64,000 nucleotides of DNA, taken from the NCBI RefSeq assembly GCF_041260665.1, contig NZ_JBGCCT010000020.1, positions 62,001 through 126,000 on the forward strand. The letters run 5' to 3'. Below the pieces are notes generated by a model. That model was not told the origin of the DNA and did no database searches. It saw only the letters and a list, made by a program, of their open reading frames with translations. A program made the position numbers and the translations under genes. Source of the DNA: Catenulispora sp. GP43. Its GTDB lineage: Bacteria; Actinomycetota; Actinomycetes; Streptomycetales; Catenulisporaceae. Positions 16,694 to 25,367 of this stretch are shown here, one piece after another (positions within the stretch are counted from its first letter, which is position 1; each line of letters opens with the position of its first letter).

Positions 16694-18781
16694 CTACACC
16701 CGCCGCAGATGCATCACCGTACTGGCGTAATCCCCCTCCGGCAGATCGAGTCCGAGCCCGGCGCGCGCCGTCGCACCGCTTATGCGTACGCCCCGATCGA
16801 CGTCGTGGTACTCCCCGGCGGCGTCGAGCGCCGTCAGGCGCACCGTGGGGCGCGGTAGCCCGGCTCCGGTCTGCGGGCGCCAGGCGATGAGCACGTGCTC
16901 ATCGCCGTCGGCCGATGCGTAGTGCACCGCCGTCGTGTGACCTTCGGTCGCAGGCCTGTACAGCGAGCCGTGTTGCACGATGCCGCGGATGCGTTTGTAC
17001 ACCGCGACCAGGTCGGCGGCCTCGGTCAGCTCCTCCTTGCTCCACTCGGTCAGTTTGCCGCCGATGCCGAGGGCGCCGGCCATGGAGACGTGGAACCGGA
17101 ACCGCAGGGGGGTGCTGCGGCCGGTCGCGATGTTCGGGCTGTCGGTGATCCAGGCGGCCATGACCTGCGCGGGGAAGAACTGGCTGAAGCCGTTCTGGAT
17201 GGCCAGGCGGTCCACCGGGTCGGTGTTGTCCGAGGTCCAGATCTGGTCGGTGCGGGCCAGGACGCCGGCGTCGGCGCGGCCGCCGCCGCCGGCGCATGCC
17301 TCGATGCGCAGGTGCGGGTGGTCGGCGCGCAGGCGGTCCATGATGCGGTAGACGGCGCGGGTGTGGTCGATCCACAGCCGGTCGGGGTCGGGGTCGCCCG
17401 GCCGGCCGGCGTCGGTGACGGCCCGGTTGGCGTCCCATTTCAGGAAGTCGATGCCGTTGTCGCGGACGAGCCGGTCCAGCCAGTCGTGGGCCCACCGTTC
17501 GACCTCGGGCCGGCCGTAGTCGAGCATCAGCTGCTGGCGCAGTTCGGTCGCGTCGCGGTGCGGCGTGTGCACCACCCAGCCGGGGTGCTCGCGGAACAGG
17601 TCGCTGTCGGCGTTGACCATCTCGGGTTCGACCCAGAGGCCGAACCGCATGCCGAGCTGGTGCACCTTCTCCACGAGCGGCCCGAGGCCCTGGGGGAACG
17701 CGCCGGGGTGGGGCCGCCAGTCGCCCAGGCCCGCGGTGTCGTCGCGGCGGCCGCCGAACCAGCCGTCGTCGAGTACGAACAACTCGACGCCCAGCTGTGC
17801 GGCGGCTTCGGCCAGCCGCAGCTGTCCGGCCTCGTCGACGGCGAAGCCGGTCGCCTCCCAGGAGTTGTAGATCACCGGCCGGTCCTCGGCCGGCGTCGGG
17901 ATGACGTACCGGCGCAGGTAGTCGTGCCAGGCCCGGGCGGCGCCGCCGAACCCGCCGGTGGTGTGCAGCCCGGCGAAGACCGGGGTGTCAAGGCTCTGAC
18001 CCGGCCCCAGAGTCCAGGTCAGTCCCTCGTGGCCGAGCCCGCCGGTGAAGGCGACCCGGTCGGTGGGGTCGCGGTGCAGGGCGATCCGCCAGCTGCCGCT
18101 CCAGGCCAGCGCCGCGCTCCAGACCGGGCCGTGCTCCTGCCCGGCGGTGCCGTCGTCGACGGCCAGCCAGGGGTTGGCGTGGTGGCTGGTGAGTCCGCGG
18201 CGGCTGGTGAACACGGTCTCGGCGACCGGCACCGGGGTCCGGCGCAGCTGGAACTCCTGGTTCCAGGTGCCGACCAGGTGGCTCACCCGGTAGTCGGGAA
18301 GCTGCGGGAGGGTCCAGGCCGCGGAGTCCAGGCGGCCGACGGTGACCGGTTCGCCGCCGTCGTTGGTCAGGACGGTCCAGCGCTCGATGACGTCGGTGTC
18401 CGGACGCACCCGGTAGTGCAGCTCGGCGCGCAGCGGATAACGGCGGTCGCGCAGCCGGATCACCAGATGCCCGCCGTCGATCTCGTGGCCGGCGGTGCCC
18501 CACTGCGCGCCGCGGGTGCCGTCGGCGAACCGGACCTGCAGGCCCGCCGGGCCGAAGCGGGCGCCGGTCTCGATGCCGAGCTCGTCGGCCGCGCCGTCGC
18601 CGTCGAAGCTGTTGGTGAGCGCGGGCCGCGGGGTGGCCTCGACGGCCTCGTGGGTGCCCCATGCGACGTGCCGGGGGCTGCCGTCGGGATCCTCGCGGAT
18701 CATGTAGCGGGTGTGGGGTGTGGTCAGCAGCCAGCTGCCGCGTGCGGGGTCGTAGGTCACGGATTGCTGGGGAACACGCAC
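16694..18781 (-). CDS. alpha-galactosidase, GH36
   Basis: 695 aa from a GTG with GAGG 7 nt upstream. Full-length GH36: N-terminal beta-sandwich, then the barrel with VIYNSWEATGF, LFVLDDGWFGGRRDD, FGLWVEPEMVN, GIDFLKWDANR (nucleophile Asp, about residue 447), RIEACAGGGGRAD and QIWTSDNTDP (acid/base Asp, about residue 519). It has no signal peptide, so it acts in the cytoplasm on imported alpha-galactosides such as melibiose or raffinose. It is divergent from the ROK regulator and next to an ABC importer and a secreted GH27 alpha-galactosidase, giving an outside/inside division of labour. Confidence 0.93.
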   Translation of the reverse strand: MRVPQQSVTYDPARGSWLLTTPHTRYMIREDPDGSPRHVAWGTHEAVEATPRPALTNSFDGDGAADELGIETGARFGPAGLQVRFADGTRGAQWGTAGHEIDGGHLVIRLRDRRYPLRAELHYRVRPDTDVIERWTVLTNDGGEPVTVGRLDSAAWTLPQLPDYRVSHLVGTWNQEFQLRRTPVPVAETVFTSRRGLTSHHANPWLAVDDGTAGQEHGPVWSAALAWSGSWRIALHRDPTDRVAFTGGLGHEGLTWTLGPGQSLDTPVFAGLHTTGGFGGAARAWHDYLRRYVIPTPAEDRPVIYNSWEATGFAVDEAGQLRLAEAAAQLGVELFVLDDGWFGGRRDDTAGLGDWRPHPGAFPQGLGPLVEKVHQLGMRFGLWVEPEMVNADSDLFREHPGWVVHTPHRDATELRQQLMLDYGRPEVERWAHDWLDRLVRDNGIDFLKWDANRAVTDAGRPGDPDPDRLWIDHTRAVYRIMDRLRADHPHLRIEACAGGGGRADAGVLARTDQIWTSDNTDPVDRLAIQNGFSQFFPAQVMAAWITDSPNIATGRSTPLRFRFHVSMAGALGIGGKLTEWSKEELTEAADLVAVYKRIRGIVQHGSLYRPATEGHTTAVHYASADGDEHVLIAWRPQTGAGLPRPTVRLTALDAAGEYHDVDRGVRISGATARAGLGLDLPEGDYASTVMHLRRV

Positions 18782-18904
18782 AGGTCAACCTCATCAGGCA
18801 GGCCGAAGGCAGAACGAAGGGCGGAGCGACAGGGTGATCATCGACAGGGCGATGGATCACAACGATGGGGCCGCGGGCTGTGAGCGTAGGGCGGCCCGGA
18901 GCCG

Positions 18905-18945
18905 GAAATCAATACTTGACGAAAGAAATTAATCGGCGTTACGTT
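18905..18945 (+). promoter_or_regulatory. predicted leaderless promoter and candidate ROK operator
   Basis: TTGACG (18916-18921) and TACGTT (18940-18945) are 18 bp apart. The GTG at 18952 lies 6 nt after the -10 box, so the ROK mRNA may be leaderless. GAAATCAAT (18905-18913) and GAAATTAAT (18925-18933) are direct repeats exactly 20 bp apart (two helical turns) in an AT-rich patch shared with the divergent GH36 gene. They are candidates for the ROK binding site. Confidence 0.55.
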
Positions 18946-18951
18946 TCCGCC

Positions 18952-20124
18952 GTGCTTCCGAACAGATCACCCCAGCCGCTGGCCGCCACTCCGGCCGCGA
19001 CCGCCGTGCTGGCCATGGTCCTGACCGAGGGCCCGCTCAGCCGGGTCGATCTGGCCCGGCGGCTCGGCATCTCCTCGGCCGCCGTCACCAAGGCCGCCCG
19101 GCCCTTCCTCGACGACGGCTACCTGCACGAACTGGACTCCGAACGGACCGCGCCCGGCGCCGGCCGTCCGGTGAGCCCGCTGGCGATCACCCCCGACCGG
19201 GAGTTCGTCCTCGGGGTCAAGGTCACCGCCGACGAGGTGATCGGCGTGGTCTGCGATCTGAAGGCGCGGATCCGGACCTCGGCGCACCGCGCGCTGCCGG
19301 ACTGCGAGCCGGCGACCGTCCTGGACACCCTCACCGTCCTGGCCGGCGAACTGCTGGACTCCGATCCGGAGGTGCGGGCCAAGACGCGCCGCATGGGCCT
19401 GGCCGTCTCCGGCGACGTGGACCAGGCCGAAGGGCTGGTCCGGCTGTCCCCGCTGCTCGGCTGGGAGAACGTGGACCTGGCCGGCCCGGTGGGCGAGGCC
19501 ACCGGGCTGGCCGTGATGGTCCAGAACGATGTCAAAGCGCTCACAGTCGCCGAGCACTGGTTCGGCGACGGCGTGGGCACCGACGACTTCACCCTGGTCA
19601 CCGTGGGCGCCGGCATCGGCTGCGGCATCGTCACCGGCGGCCGTCTGCTCTCCGGCGCGTACGGGGTGGCCGGCGAGGTCGGCCACATCTGCGTCGACGC
19701 CTCGGGACCGGTCTGCCACTGCGGCGCCCGGGGCTGTGTGGAGGCGATCGCCGCCACCGAGGCGATCGTCGGCCGGGCCCGGGCGCTGACCGGGCGCGAC
19801 GGCCTCACCTTCACTGAGGCCGCCGAGCTCGCCCGGTCCGGCTCGGCCGAGGTGCGCGCCCTGTTCTCCGAGGCGGGCACCGCGATCGGCCTGGGCATCA
19901 CCGCCGTGGTCAACCTGATCGGCCCGGAGCGGATCGTGGTCTCCGGGGAGGGCCTGGACGCCTACGACCTGTTCGAGACCGAGATCCGCGAGGCGTACGC
20001 CACCCACGCCTTCGGCGCCGCGGCCCGGTGCCAGCTCACTATCAGGCCGCTGCCCTTCGAGGAATGGGCCCGCGGCGCCGCCGCGGTCGGCATCCAGTCG
20101 CTGTTCGCACCGGCTCACCGCTAG
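18952..20124 (+). CDS. ROK family transcriptional regulator
   Basis: 390 aa from the GTG at 18952. An upstream in-frame start at 18865 would place the predicted promoter inside the coding region and is rejected. N-terminal winged helix: GPLSRVDLARRLGISSAAVTKAARPFLDDGYLHE. The ROK sugar-kinase-like part has FVLGVKVTADEVIGVVCDL, VTVGAGIGCGIVTGGRL, GEVGHICVD and the zinc motif CHCGARGCVEAIA. It most likely represses the divergent GH36 gene and the downstream sugar-uptake operon until an alpha-galactoside-derived sugar binds. The inducer is inference. Confidence 0.9.
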   Translation: MLPNRSPQPLAATPAATAVLAMVLTEGPLSRVDLARRLGISSAAVTKAARPFLDDGYLHELDSERTAPGAGRPVSPLAITPDREFVLGVKVTADEVIGVVCDLKARIRTSAHRALPDCEPATVLDTLTVLAGELLDSDPEVRAKTRRMGLAVSGDVDQAEGLVRLSPLLGWENVDLAGPVGEATGLAVMVQNDVKALTVAEHWFGDGVGTDDFTLVTVGAGIGCGIVTGGRLLSGAYGVAGEVGHICVDASGPVCHCGARGCVEAIAATEAIVGRARALTGRDGLTFTEAAELARSGSAEVRALFSEAGTAIGLGITAVVNLIGPERIVVSGEGLDAYDLFETEIREAYATHAFGAAARCQLTIRPLPFEEWARGAAAVGIQSLFAPAHR

Positions 20125-20248
20125 CCGTATCGGCACGGGCGGCCCGGCACGGCACGGGCGAAAACCACACATCACACACGCACCACGGGGACCCGCTCGC
20201 CGAGCGGGTGACCTCTCGTACCCGCATTCCCTCATTCAGGAGGACGTC

Positions 20249-21592
20249 ATGTCCCGTGGATCAAGCGCTTCACCCACCGGTCGCGCAGACGGCATAGGCC
20301 GCCGTAGCCTGCTGCGCGGCGCGATAGGCGGCGCGGGCCTGCTGCTGGCCGCCCCCGCCCTCGACGCCTGTGCCAAGAGCACCGCCTCGGCCTCCTCCGG
20401 CAGCGGCGGTGGCGCCGGCAACCAGGTGACGTTCGGCTCCGACGGCTCCGACCCCACGCCGCGCAAGGCGTACGGTGCCCTCACCAGCGCGTTCACCACC
20501 GCCAGCGGCATGCAGGTCCGCACCAACGTCCTGGACCACAACAGCTTCGCCCAGCAGATCACCGCCTACCTCCAGGGCACCCCGGAGGACGTGGTCACCT
20601 GGTTCGCCGGCTACCGGATGCAGTTCTTCGCGCAGAAGAACCTGCTGCGCCCCATCGACGACGTCTGGGACACCATCGGTGCCAACTTCTCCGACGCGGC
20701 GAAGAAGCTGAGCCTGGGCCTGGATGGCAAGGCCTACTTCGTCCCGCTCTACAACTACCCGTGGGGCGTCTTCTACCGAAAGAGCCTGTTCCAGGCCAAG
20801 GGCTACCAGCCGGCGGCCGACTGGGACAGTTTCGTCGCGCTGTGCGGCCAGATGCAGAAGGACGGCCTGTCCCCGCTGGCGGCCGGCTTCGGCGGCGGCG
20901 ACTCCTGGACGAACCTGGGCACCTTCGACTATCTCAACCTGCGTATCAACGGCTACGACTTCCACATGCAGCTGATGGGCGGCAAGGTCTCCTGGTCCGA
21001 CCCCCGCCTGAACGCCGTGATGGACCACTGGCGGCAGATCGCGGCGTTCAACCAGGCCGGCGCCTCGGGCCGCAAGTGGCAGGACGCGGCGCAGTCGGTG
21101 TTCGACAAGAAGTCCGGGATGACGGTCACCGGCCTGTTCATGGGCCAGGCCATCACCGACGAGACGCTGCGCGACGACATGGACTTCTTCCCCTTCCCGG
21201 CCATCGACCCGACCCACGGCCAGGACGCCGTCGAGGCGCCCACCGACGGGTTCGTCCTGAGCGCCAAGGCCAAGCACGCCGACGCCGCCAAGAAGATGCT
21301 CGAGTGGATCGGCACCCCGGCCGCTGAAACGGTTTACGCCGGCGTCGACCCGAGCAACGTCGGGGCCAGTACGAAGGCTGATGCCGGCAAGTACAACGCG
21401 CTCCAGCAGAAGTCGGCGCAGCTGATCGCCTCGGCGAAGTACATCACCCAGTTCGGCGACCGGGACAGCGACCCCGGCTTCATCTCCGCCGTGGTCGAGC
21501 CCGGATTCGCGCAGTGGCTCGCCTCGCCGGACGACGGCGCCTCGACGCTGAAGAAGATCGAGTCGCAGCGCTCGCAGTACTTCACGTCCTGA
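20249..21592 (+). CDS. ABC sugar-binding lipoprotein (Tat-type signal)
   Basis: 447 aa; ATG preceded by AGGAGG. The signal sequence has a twin-arginine GRRSLLRGAIGGAGLLLAAP and the lipobox LDAC, so it is a Tat-exported lipoprotein. The rest matches family-1 extracellular solute-binding proteins: VVTWFAGYRMQFFAQKNLLRPID, YNYPWGVFYRKSLF, GMTVTGLFMGQ and APTDGFVLSAKAKHADAAKKMLEWI. First gene of the run to 31886, delivering sugar to the two permeases that follow. The substrate is probably an alpha-galactoside or another plant/microbial oligosaccharide, judged from the enzymes in the operon. Confidence 0.92.
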   Translation: MSRGSSASPTGRADGIGRRSLLRGAIGGAGLLLAAPALDACAKSTASASSGSGGGAGNQVTFGSDGSDPTPRKAYGALTSAFTTASGMQVRTNVLDHNSFAQQITAYLQGTPEDVVTWFAGYRMQFFAQKNLLRPIDDVWDTIGANFSDAAKKLSLGLDGKAYFVPLYNYPWGVFYRKSLFQAKGYQPAADWDSFVALCGQMQKDGLSPLAAGFGGGDSWTNLGTFDYLNLRINGYDFHMQLMGGKVSWSDPRLNAVMDHWRQIAAFNQAGASGRKWQDAAQSVFDKKSGMTVTGLFMGQAITDETLRDDMDFFPFPAIDPTHGQDAVEAPTDGFVLSAKAKHADAAKKMLEWIGTPAAETVYAGVDPSNVGASTKADAGKYNALQQKSAQLIASAKYITQFGDRDSDPGFISAVVEPGFAQWLASPDDGASTLKKIESQRSQYFTS

Positions 21593-21633
21593 TGGTGCTC
21601 CGGCGAGCGGACTGAGATGGAAAGGGGAGTGGC

Positions 21634-22602
21634 ATGGCCCTCACAGCTGATGTGACCGGCAAGAACGCCAAGGCCAAGGCACCACGGCGCGGCTCGCGCA
21701 TGCGGGTGTTCTCGCTCGGGGACAAGGCGTTCCTCGCGGTGCTGATCGGGGTGCCGCTGCTCGCGCTGCTCGCCTTCGTCTGGCTTCCGGCGCTGGCCTC
21801 GGTGGGGATCTCCTTCACCCAGTGGGACGGCATCGGGTTGTCCTCGATCCACTGGGTCGGCCTGCAGAACTACAAGAACATCTTCACGAACTACCCGCCG
21901 TTCTGGCCGGCCGTGGAGCACAACATCATCTGGATGGTGTTCACCGCGCTGGTGCCGACCCCGGCCGGCATCTTCCTGGCCTACCAGCTCGATCGCAAGA
22001 TCCGGTTCAGCCGGGTCTACCAGATGGCCATCTTCGCGCCGGTGGTGCTGTCCACGGCCGTCGTCGGGTTCATCTGGGAGATCATCTACGACCCGGACCA
22101 CGGGCTGCTCAACAGCGCGCTGGGGACCAACAACCCCAGCGGCAAGCACTACATCGACTGGCTCGGCGATCCGCACCTGAACCTGTGGGCGGTGCTGGTG
22201 GCCTCCGCCTGGCGGCACACCGGCTATGTGATGATCATGTACCTGGCCGGGCTGAAGAGCGTGGACCCCTCGTTGCGCGAGGCCGCCGCGATCGACGGCG
22301 CCAACGGCCGGCAGACCTTCCTGCGGGTGATCGTGCCGGCGATGAAGCCGATCAACGTGACGATCATCGTGATCACGGTGATGGAGTCGCTGCGCGCCTT
22401 CGACATGGTCTACGTGCTCTCCGGCAACAACGGCAGCAAACAGGGCATGGAGCTGCTGTCCCTGCTGATCACCAACAACACCGTCGGCGAGTCGCCCCGT
22501 CCCGGGTACGGCTCGGCGCTGGCCACCGTGCTGCTGGTGGTGTCGCTGGCCGCGATCGTCACCTTCCTCGTGCAGAACTTCCGGAAGGAGCGCCAGGCAT
22601 GA
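21634..22602 (+). CDS. ABC sugar permease, MalF type
   Basis: 322 aa; ATG after AAAGGGGAG. Six membrane segments. The EAA loop that contacts the ATPase reads YLAGLKSVDPSLREAAAIDGANGRQTF in outline (Glu-Ala-Ala...Gly). The N-terminus is cytoplasmic and basic. Its stop overlaps the next permease start by 4 nt (ATGA). Confidence 0.92.
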   Translation: MALTADVTGKNAKAKAPRRGSRMRVFSLGDKAFLAVLIGVPLLALLAFVWLPALASVGISFTQWDGIGLSSIHWVGLQNYKNIFTNYPPFWPAVEHNIIWMVFTALVPTPAGIFLAYQLDRKIRFSRVYQMAIFAPVVLSTAVVGFIWEIIYDPDHGLLNSALGTNNPSGKHYIDWLGDPHLNLWAVLVASAWRHTGYVMIMYLAGLKSVDPSLREAAAIDGANGRQTFLRVIVPAMKPINVTIIVITVMESLRAFDMVYVLSGNNGSKQGMELLSLLITNNTVGESPRPGYGSALATVLLVVSLAAIVTFLVQNFRKERQA

Positions 22603-23519
22603 GCACCACCACCGCGACCGACCTGCCGAGGACGGCGGCCCCGGCGCGCCGGGCGCCGGCCGGCAGCCGCAAGCCGCGCGGGATCGGGCGGCACGTGTTC
22701 CTGGCCGCCGTCTCCATCGGCTGGCTCATCCCGCTGCTGTGGGCGCTGTTCACCTCGCTGCGGTCCTACTCCGACACCGCCGAACACGGCTATCTGAGCT
22801 GGCCGCACGGGTTGAGCTTCGACAACTTCAGCACGGCCTTCGACTCCTCCGGGATGCCGCACTTCTTCTGGAACAGTCTGCTGATCACCGTCCCGGCGGT
22901 GCTGCTGACGCTGCTGTTCGCCTCGGCCGTGGCGTTCTTCGTCTCCCGGTTCGACTTCCGGTTCAACATCGCGCTGCTGATGCTGTTCACCGCCGGGAAC
23001 CTGCTGCCGGCCCAGGTGATCATCACCCCGCTGTACAAGCTCTACCTCCAGCTGCCGCTGCCGGGCTTCCTGAGCGGATCAGGGTACTTCTACGACTCGG
23101 CGTTCGGCGTCATCACCATTCACGTCGCCTACCAGTGCGGGTTCTGCGTCTTCGTGCTCAGCAACTACATGCGCACGATCCCGAAGGAGATCAGCGAGGC
23201 GGCGCTGGTGGACGGCGCGCCGGTGTGGCGGCAGTACTTCCAGATCATCCTGCCGCTGTGCCGGCCGGCGTTCGCCGCGCTGGCCACGCTGGAATCCATC
23301 TGGATCTACAACGACTTCTTCTGGTCGCTGATCCTCATGGAGACCGGGGACAAGCGTCCGGTCACCTCGGCCCTGGCCGGGTTGTCCGGCGAGTACTTCA
23401 CCAATCCCAACCTCATCGCCGCCGGGGCCTTGATGACCTGCGTCCCGACGCTGGCCGTCTACCTGGTCCTGCAGCGCCACTTCGTGGGCGGCCTGACCAT
23501 CGGGGCGAGCAAGACCTGA
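22599..23519 (+). CDS. ABC sugar permease, MalG type
   Basis: 306 aa from the ATG at 22599, overlapping the MalF-type stop. Six membrane segments, and a MalG-type EAA loop around MRTIPKEISEAALVDGAPVWRQYF. It pairs with the upstream permease. No ABC ATPase gene is present in the window. Actinomycete sugar importers of this type commonly share one MsiK ATPase encoded elsewhere. Confidence 0.92.
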   Translation: MSTTTATDLPRTAAPARRAPAGSRKPRGIGRHVFLAAVSIGWLIPLLWALFTSLRSYSDTAEHGYLSWPHGLSFDNFSTAFDSSGMPHFFWNSLLITVPAVLLTLLFASAVAFFVSRFDFRFNIALLMLFTAGNLLPAQVIITPLYKLYLQLPLPGFLSGSGYFYDSAFGVITIHVAYQCGFCVFVLSNYMRTIPKEISEAALVDGAPVWRQYFQIILPLCRPAFAALATLESIWIYNDFFWSLILMETGDKRPVTSALAGLSGEYFTNPNLIAAGALMTCVPTLAVYLVLQRHFVGGLTIGASKT

Positions 23520-23564
23520 GCTGTTCCGTTTCGTCGTACGCGGGGGTCACCGGAGGGAATCAGT

Positions 23565-25367
23565 ATGCTTACACGTATCAGACGGCCGCGTCGCGCGGCC
23601 GTGCTCGCGGCCCTGCTCGGCACGCTGCCGGCGCTCGGCCTGATCCAGCTCCCGGCCGCCGCGGGCGCGTCCAAGGGGGCCGGGGACGGCGGCATCACCG
23701 CCGCCAAGCCCTACCTGGGCTGGAGCAGTTGGAGCCTGGAGTCCACCACCGCTCCCGGCGTCAACGCCGCCGGCCAGGGCGGCTCGCTCACCGAGGCCGA
23801 GGTCCTGGCCAACGCCGACGTCATGGCCGCCAAGCTGAAGTCGCACGGCTACACCTACGTCAACATCGACGCCGGCTGGTGGATGGACGACAAGTGGAAG
23901 ACCGAGTACGACGGCAACGGCATCCCGAAGCCGGACCCGACGCGCTTCCCCGACGGCATGAAGGCGGTCGGCGACCACGTCCACAAGGAGGGCCTCAAGC
24001 TCGGCCTCTACCTGCCGGTCGGGCTGGAGATCGCCGACTACCAGGCCGGGAACTTCCCGATCGCCGGCGCGCCGCAGTGCCACACCCATGACATCGTCTA
24101 CCCCGACCTGCGCACCACCAACGGCTGGGACAGCGCCTACAAGATCGACTTCTCCAACCCCTGCGCGCAGAAGTTCGTCGACTCCGAAGCCAACCGCATG
24201 GCCTCCTGGGGCATGGACTTCCTGAAGATGGACGGCGTCGGGCCGGGTTCCTGGAAGAGCGGCAACAATTACGACAACACCGCGGACGTCGCCGCCTGGT
24301 CCCAGGCTCTGAAGAAGACCGGCCGGAACATCCAGTACGTCCTGTCCTGGTCGCTGGACCACGCGCATGTGGCGACCTGGCAGCAGTACTCCAACGGCTG
24401 GCGGATCGACACCGACGTCGAGTGCTACTGCAACACCCTGGTGACGTGGCAGAACTCGGTGGTGGGCCGCTGGAACGACGTCATCCCGTGGATCGCCGAC
24501 GCCGGTCCCGGCGGCTGGAACAACCTGGACTCCCTGGACGTCGGCGTCGGCTCGATGGACGGCCTCACCGACGACGAGCGCCAGAGCTACATGACGTTCT
24601 GGGCGATGCAGTCCGCGCCGCTGTACACCGGCGACGACCTGACCAAGCTCGACGACTACGGCCTTTCGCTGCTCGGCAACGACGAGGTGATCGCCGTCGA
24701 CCAGGCCGGACACCCGGCGCGGCCGCTGACGCAGGACAGCGACCAGCAGGTCTGGTACAGCCGCAACTCCGACGGCTCGCTGAACGTGGCGCTGTTCAAC
24801 CTCGGCACCGCGCCGGCGACCATCAGCGCCCCGTTCGCCTCGCTGGGCATCGGTGCCGGCGGTTCGGCGACGGTGCGGGACCTGTGGGCGCACCAGAGCC
24901 TGGGCACCATGTCCGGCCAGTTCTCCGCGACCCTGCCGGCGCACGGCTCGCGGCTGCTGAAGCTCGTCCCGGCCGGCGGCAGCCTGGTCTCCTATGAGGC
25001 CGAGTCGCCGGCCAACGTCCTGTCCGGCGGCGCGGCCGTCTCCGGCTGCACCGGCTGCTCCGGATCGCAGAAGGTCGGCAGCCTCGGGCACGAGGGCGCC
25101 CTGACGTTCACCGGCGTGCAGGCGGCGAAGGCGGGCACCCGCACCGTCACCGTGGTCTACGACGACGGCGACACCAACGGCCGCCCGTTCACCTACAGCG
25201 TCAACGGCGGAGCGCAGACCACGATCCAGGCCCCCGGCACCGGCGGCTGGAACACCGTCGGGACCCTGACGATCTCGGTGCCGCTGCGCGCCGGATCCAA
25301 CATCATCACCTTCACCGGCCCCGACGCGAACACCTACTCGCCCGACATCGACCGGATCATGCTGTGA
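23565..25367 (+). CDS. secreted alpha-galactosidase, GH27 with C-terminal CBM35-like module
   Basis: 600 aa; ATG after GGAGGG. Sec-type signal peptide with a basic start (MLTRIRRPRRAAVLAALLG) and a PAAAGA end. The GH27 barrel has PYLGWSSWSL, YTYVNIDAGWW, GLKLGLYLPVG, MDFLKMDGVGP (nucleophile Asp, about residue 222) and WRIDTDVE (acid/base region). It is followed by the family's beta-sandwich (WYSRNSDGSLNVALFNLG) and a CBM35-like module from VSYEAESPANVL to PDIDRIML. It probably releases galactose or trims side chains from galactomannans outside the cell. The downstream GH95 gene overlaps its stop by 4 nt. Confidence 0.92.
   Translation: MLTRIRRPRRAAVLAALLGTLPALGLIQLPAAAGASKGAGDGGITAAKPYLGWSSWSLESTTAPGVNAAGQGGSLTEAEVLANADVMAAKLKSHGYTYVNIDAGWWMDDKWKTEYDGNGIPKPDPTRFPDGMKAVGDHVHKEGLKLGLYLPVGLEIADYQAGNFPIAGAPQCHTHDIVYPDLRTTNGWDSAYKIDFSNPCAQKFVDSEANRMASWGMDFLKMDGVGPGSWKSGNNYDNTADVAAWSQALKKTGRNIQYVLSWSLDHAHVATWQQYSNGWRIDTDVECYCNTLVTWQNSVVGRWNDVIPWIADAGPGGWNNLDSLDVGVGSMDGLTDDERQSYMTFWAMQSAPLYTGDDLTKLDDYGLSLLGNDEVIAVDQAGHPARPLTQDSDQQVWYSRNSDGSLNVALFNLGTAPATISAPFASLGIGAGGSATVRDLWAHQSLGTMSGQFSATLPAHGSRLLKLVPAGGSLVSYEAESPANVLSGGAAVSGCTGCSGSQKVGSLGHEGALTFTGVQAAKAGTRTVTVVYDDGDTNGRPFTYSVNGGAQTTIQAPGTGGWNTVGTLTISVPLRAGSNIITFTGPDANTYSPDIDRIML

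Noticed and set aside
20125-20248. A second LacI- or ROK-type operator before the galactoside SBP gene
   Set aside because: The gap holds only a CA-rich stretch and the ribosome binding site. No palindrome or GAAATYAAT box was found.
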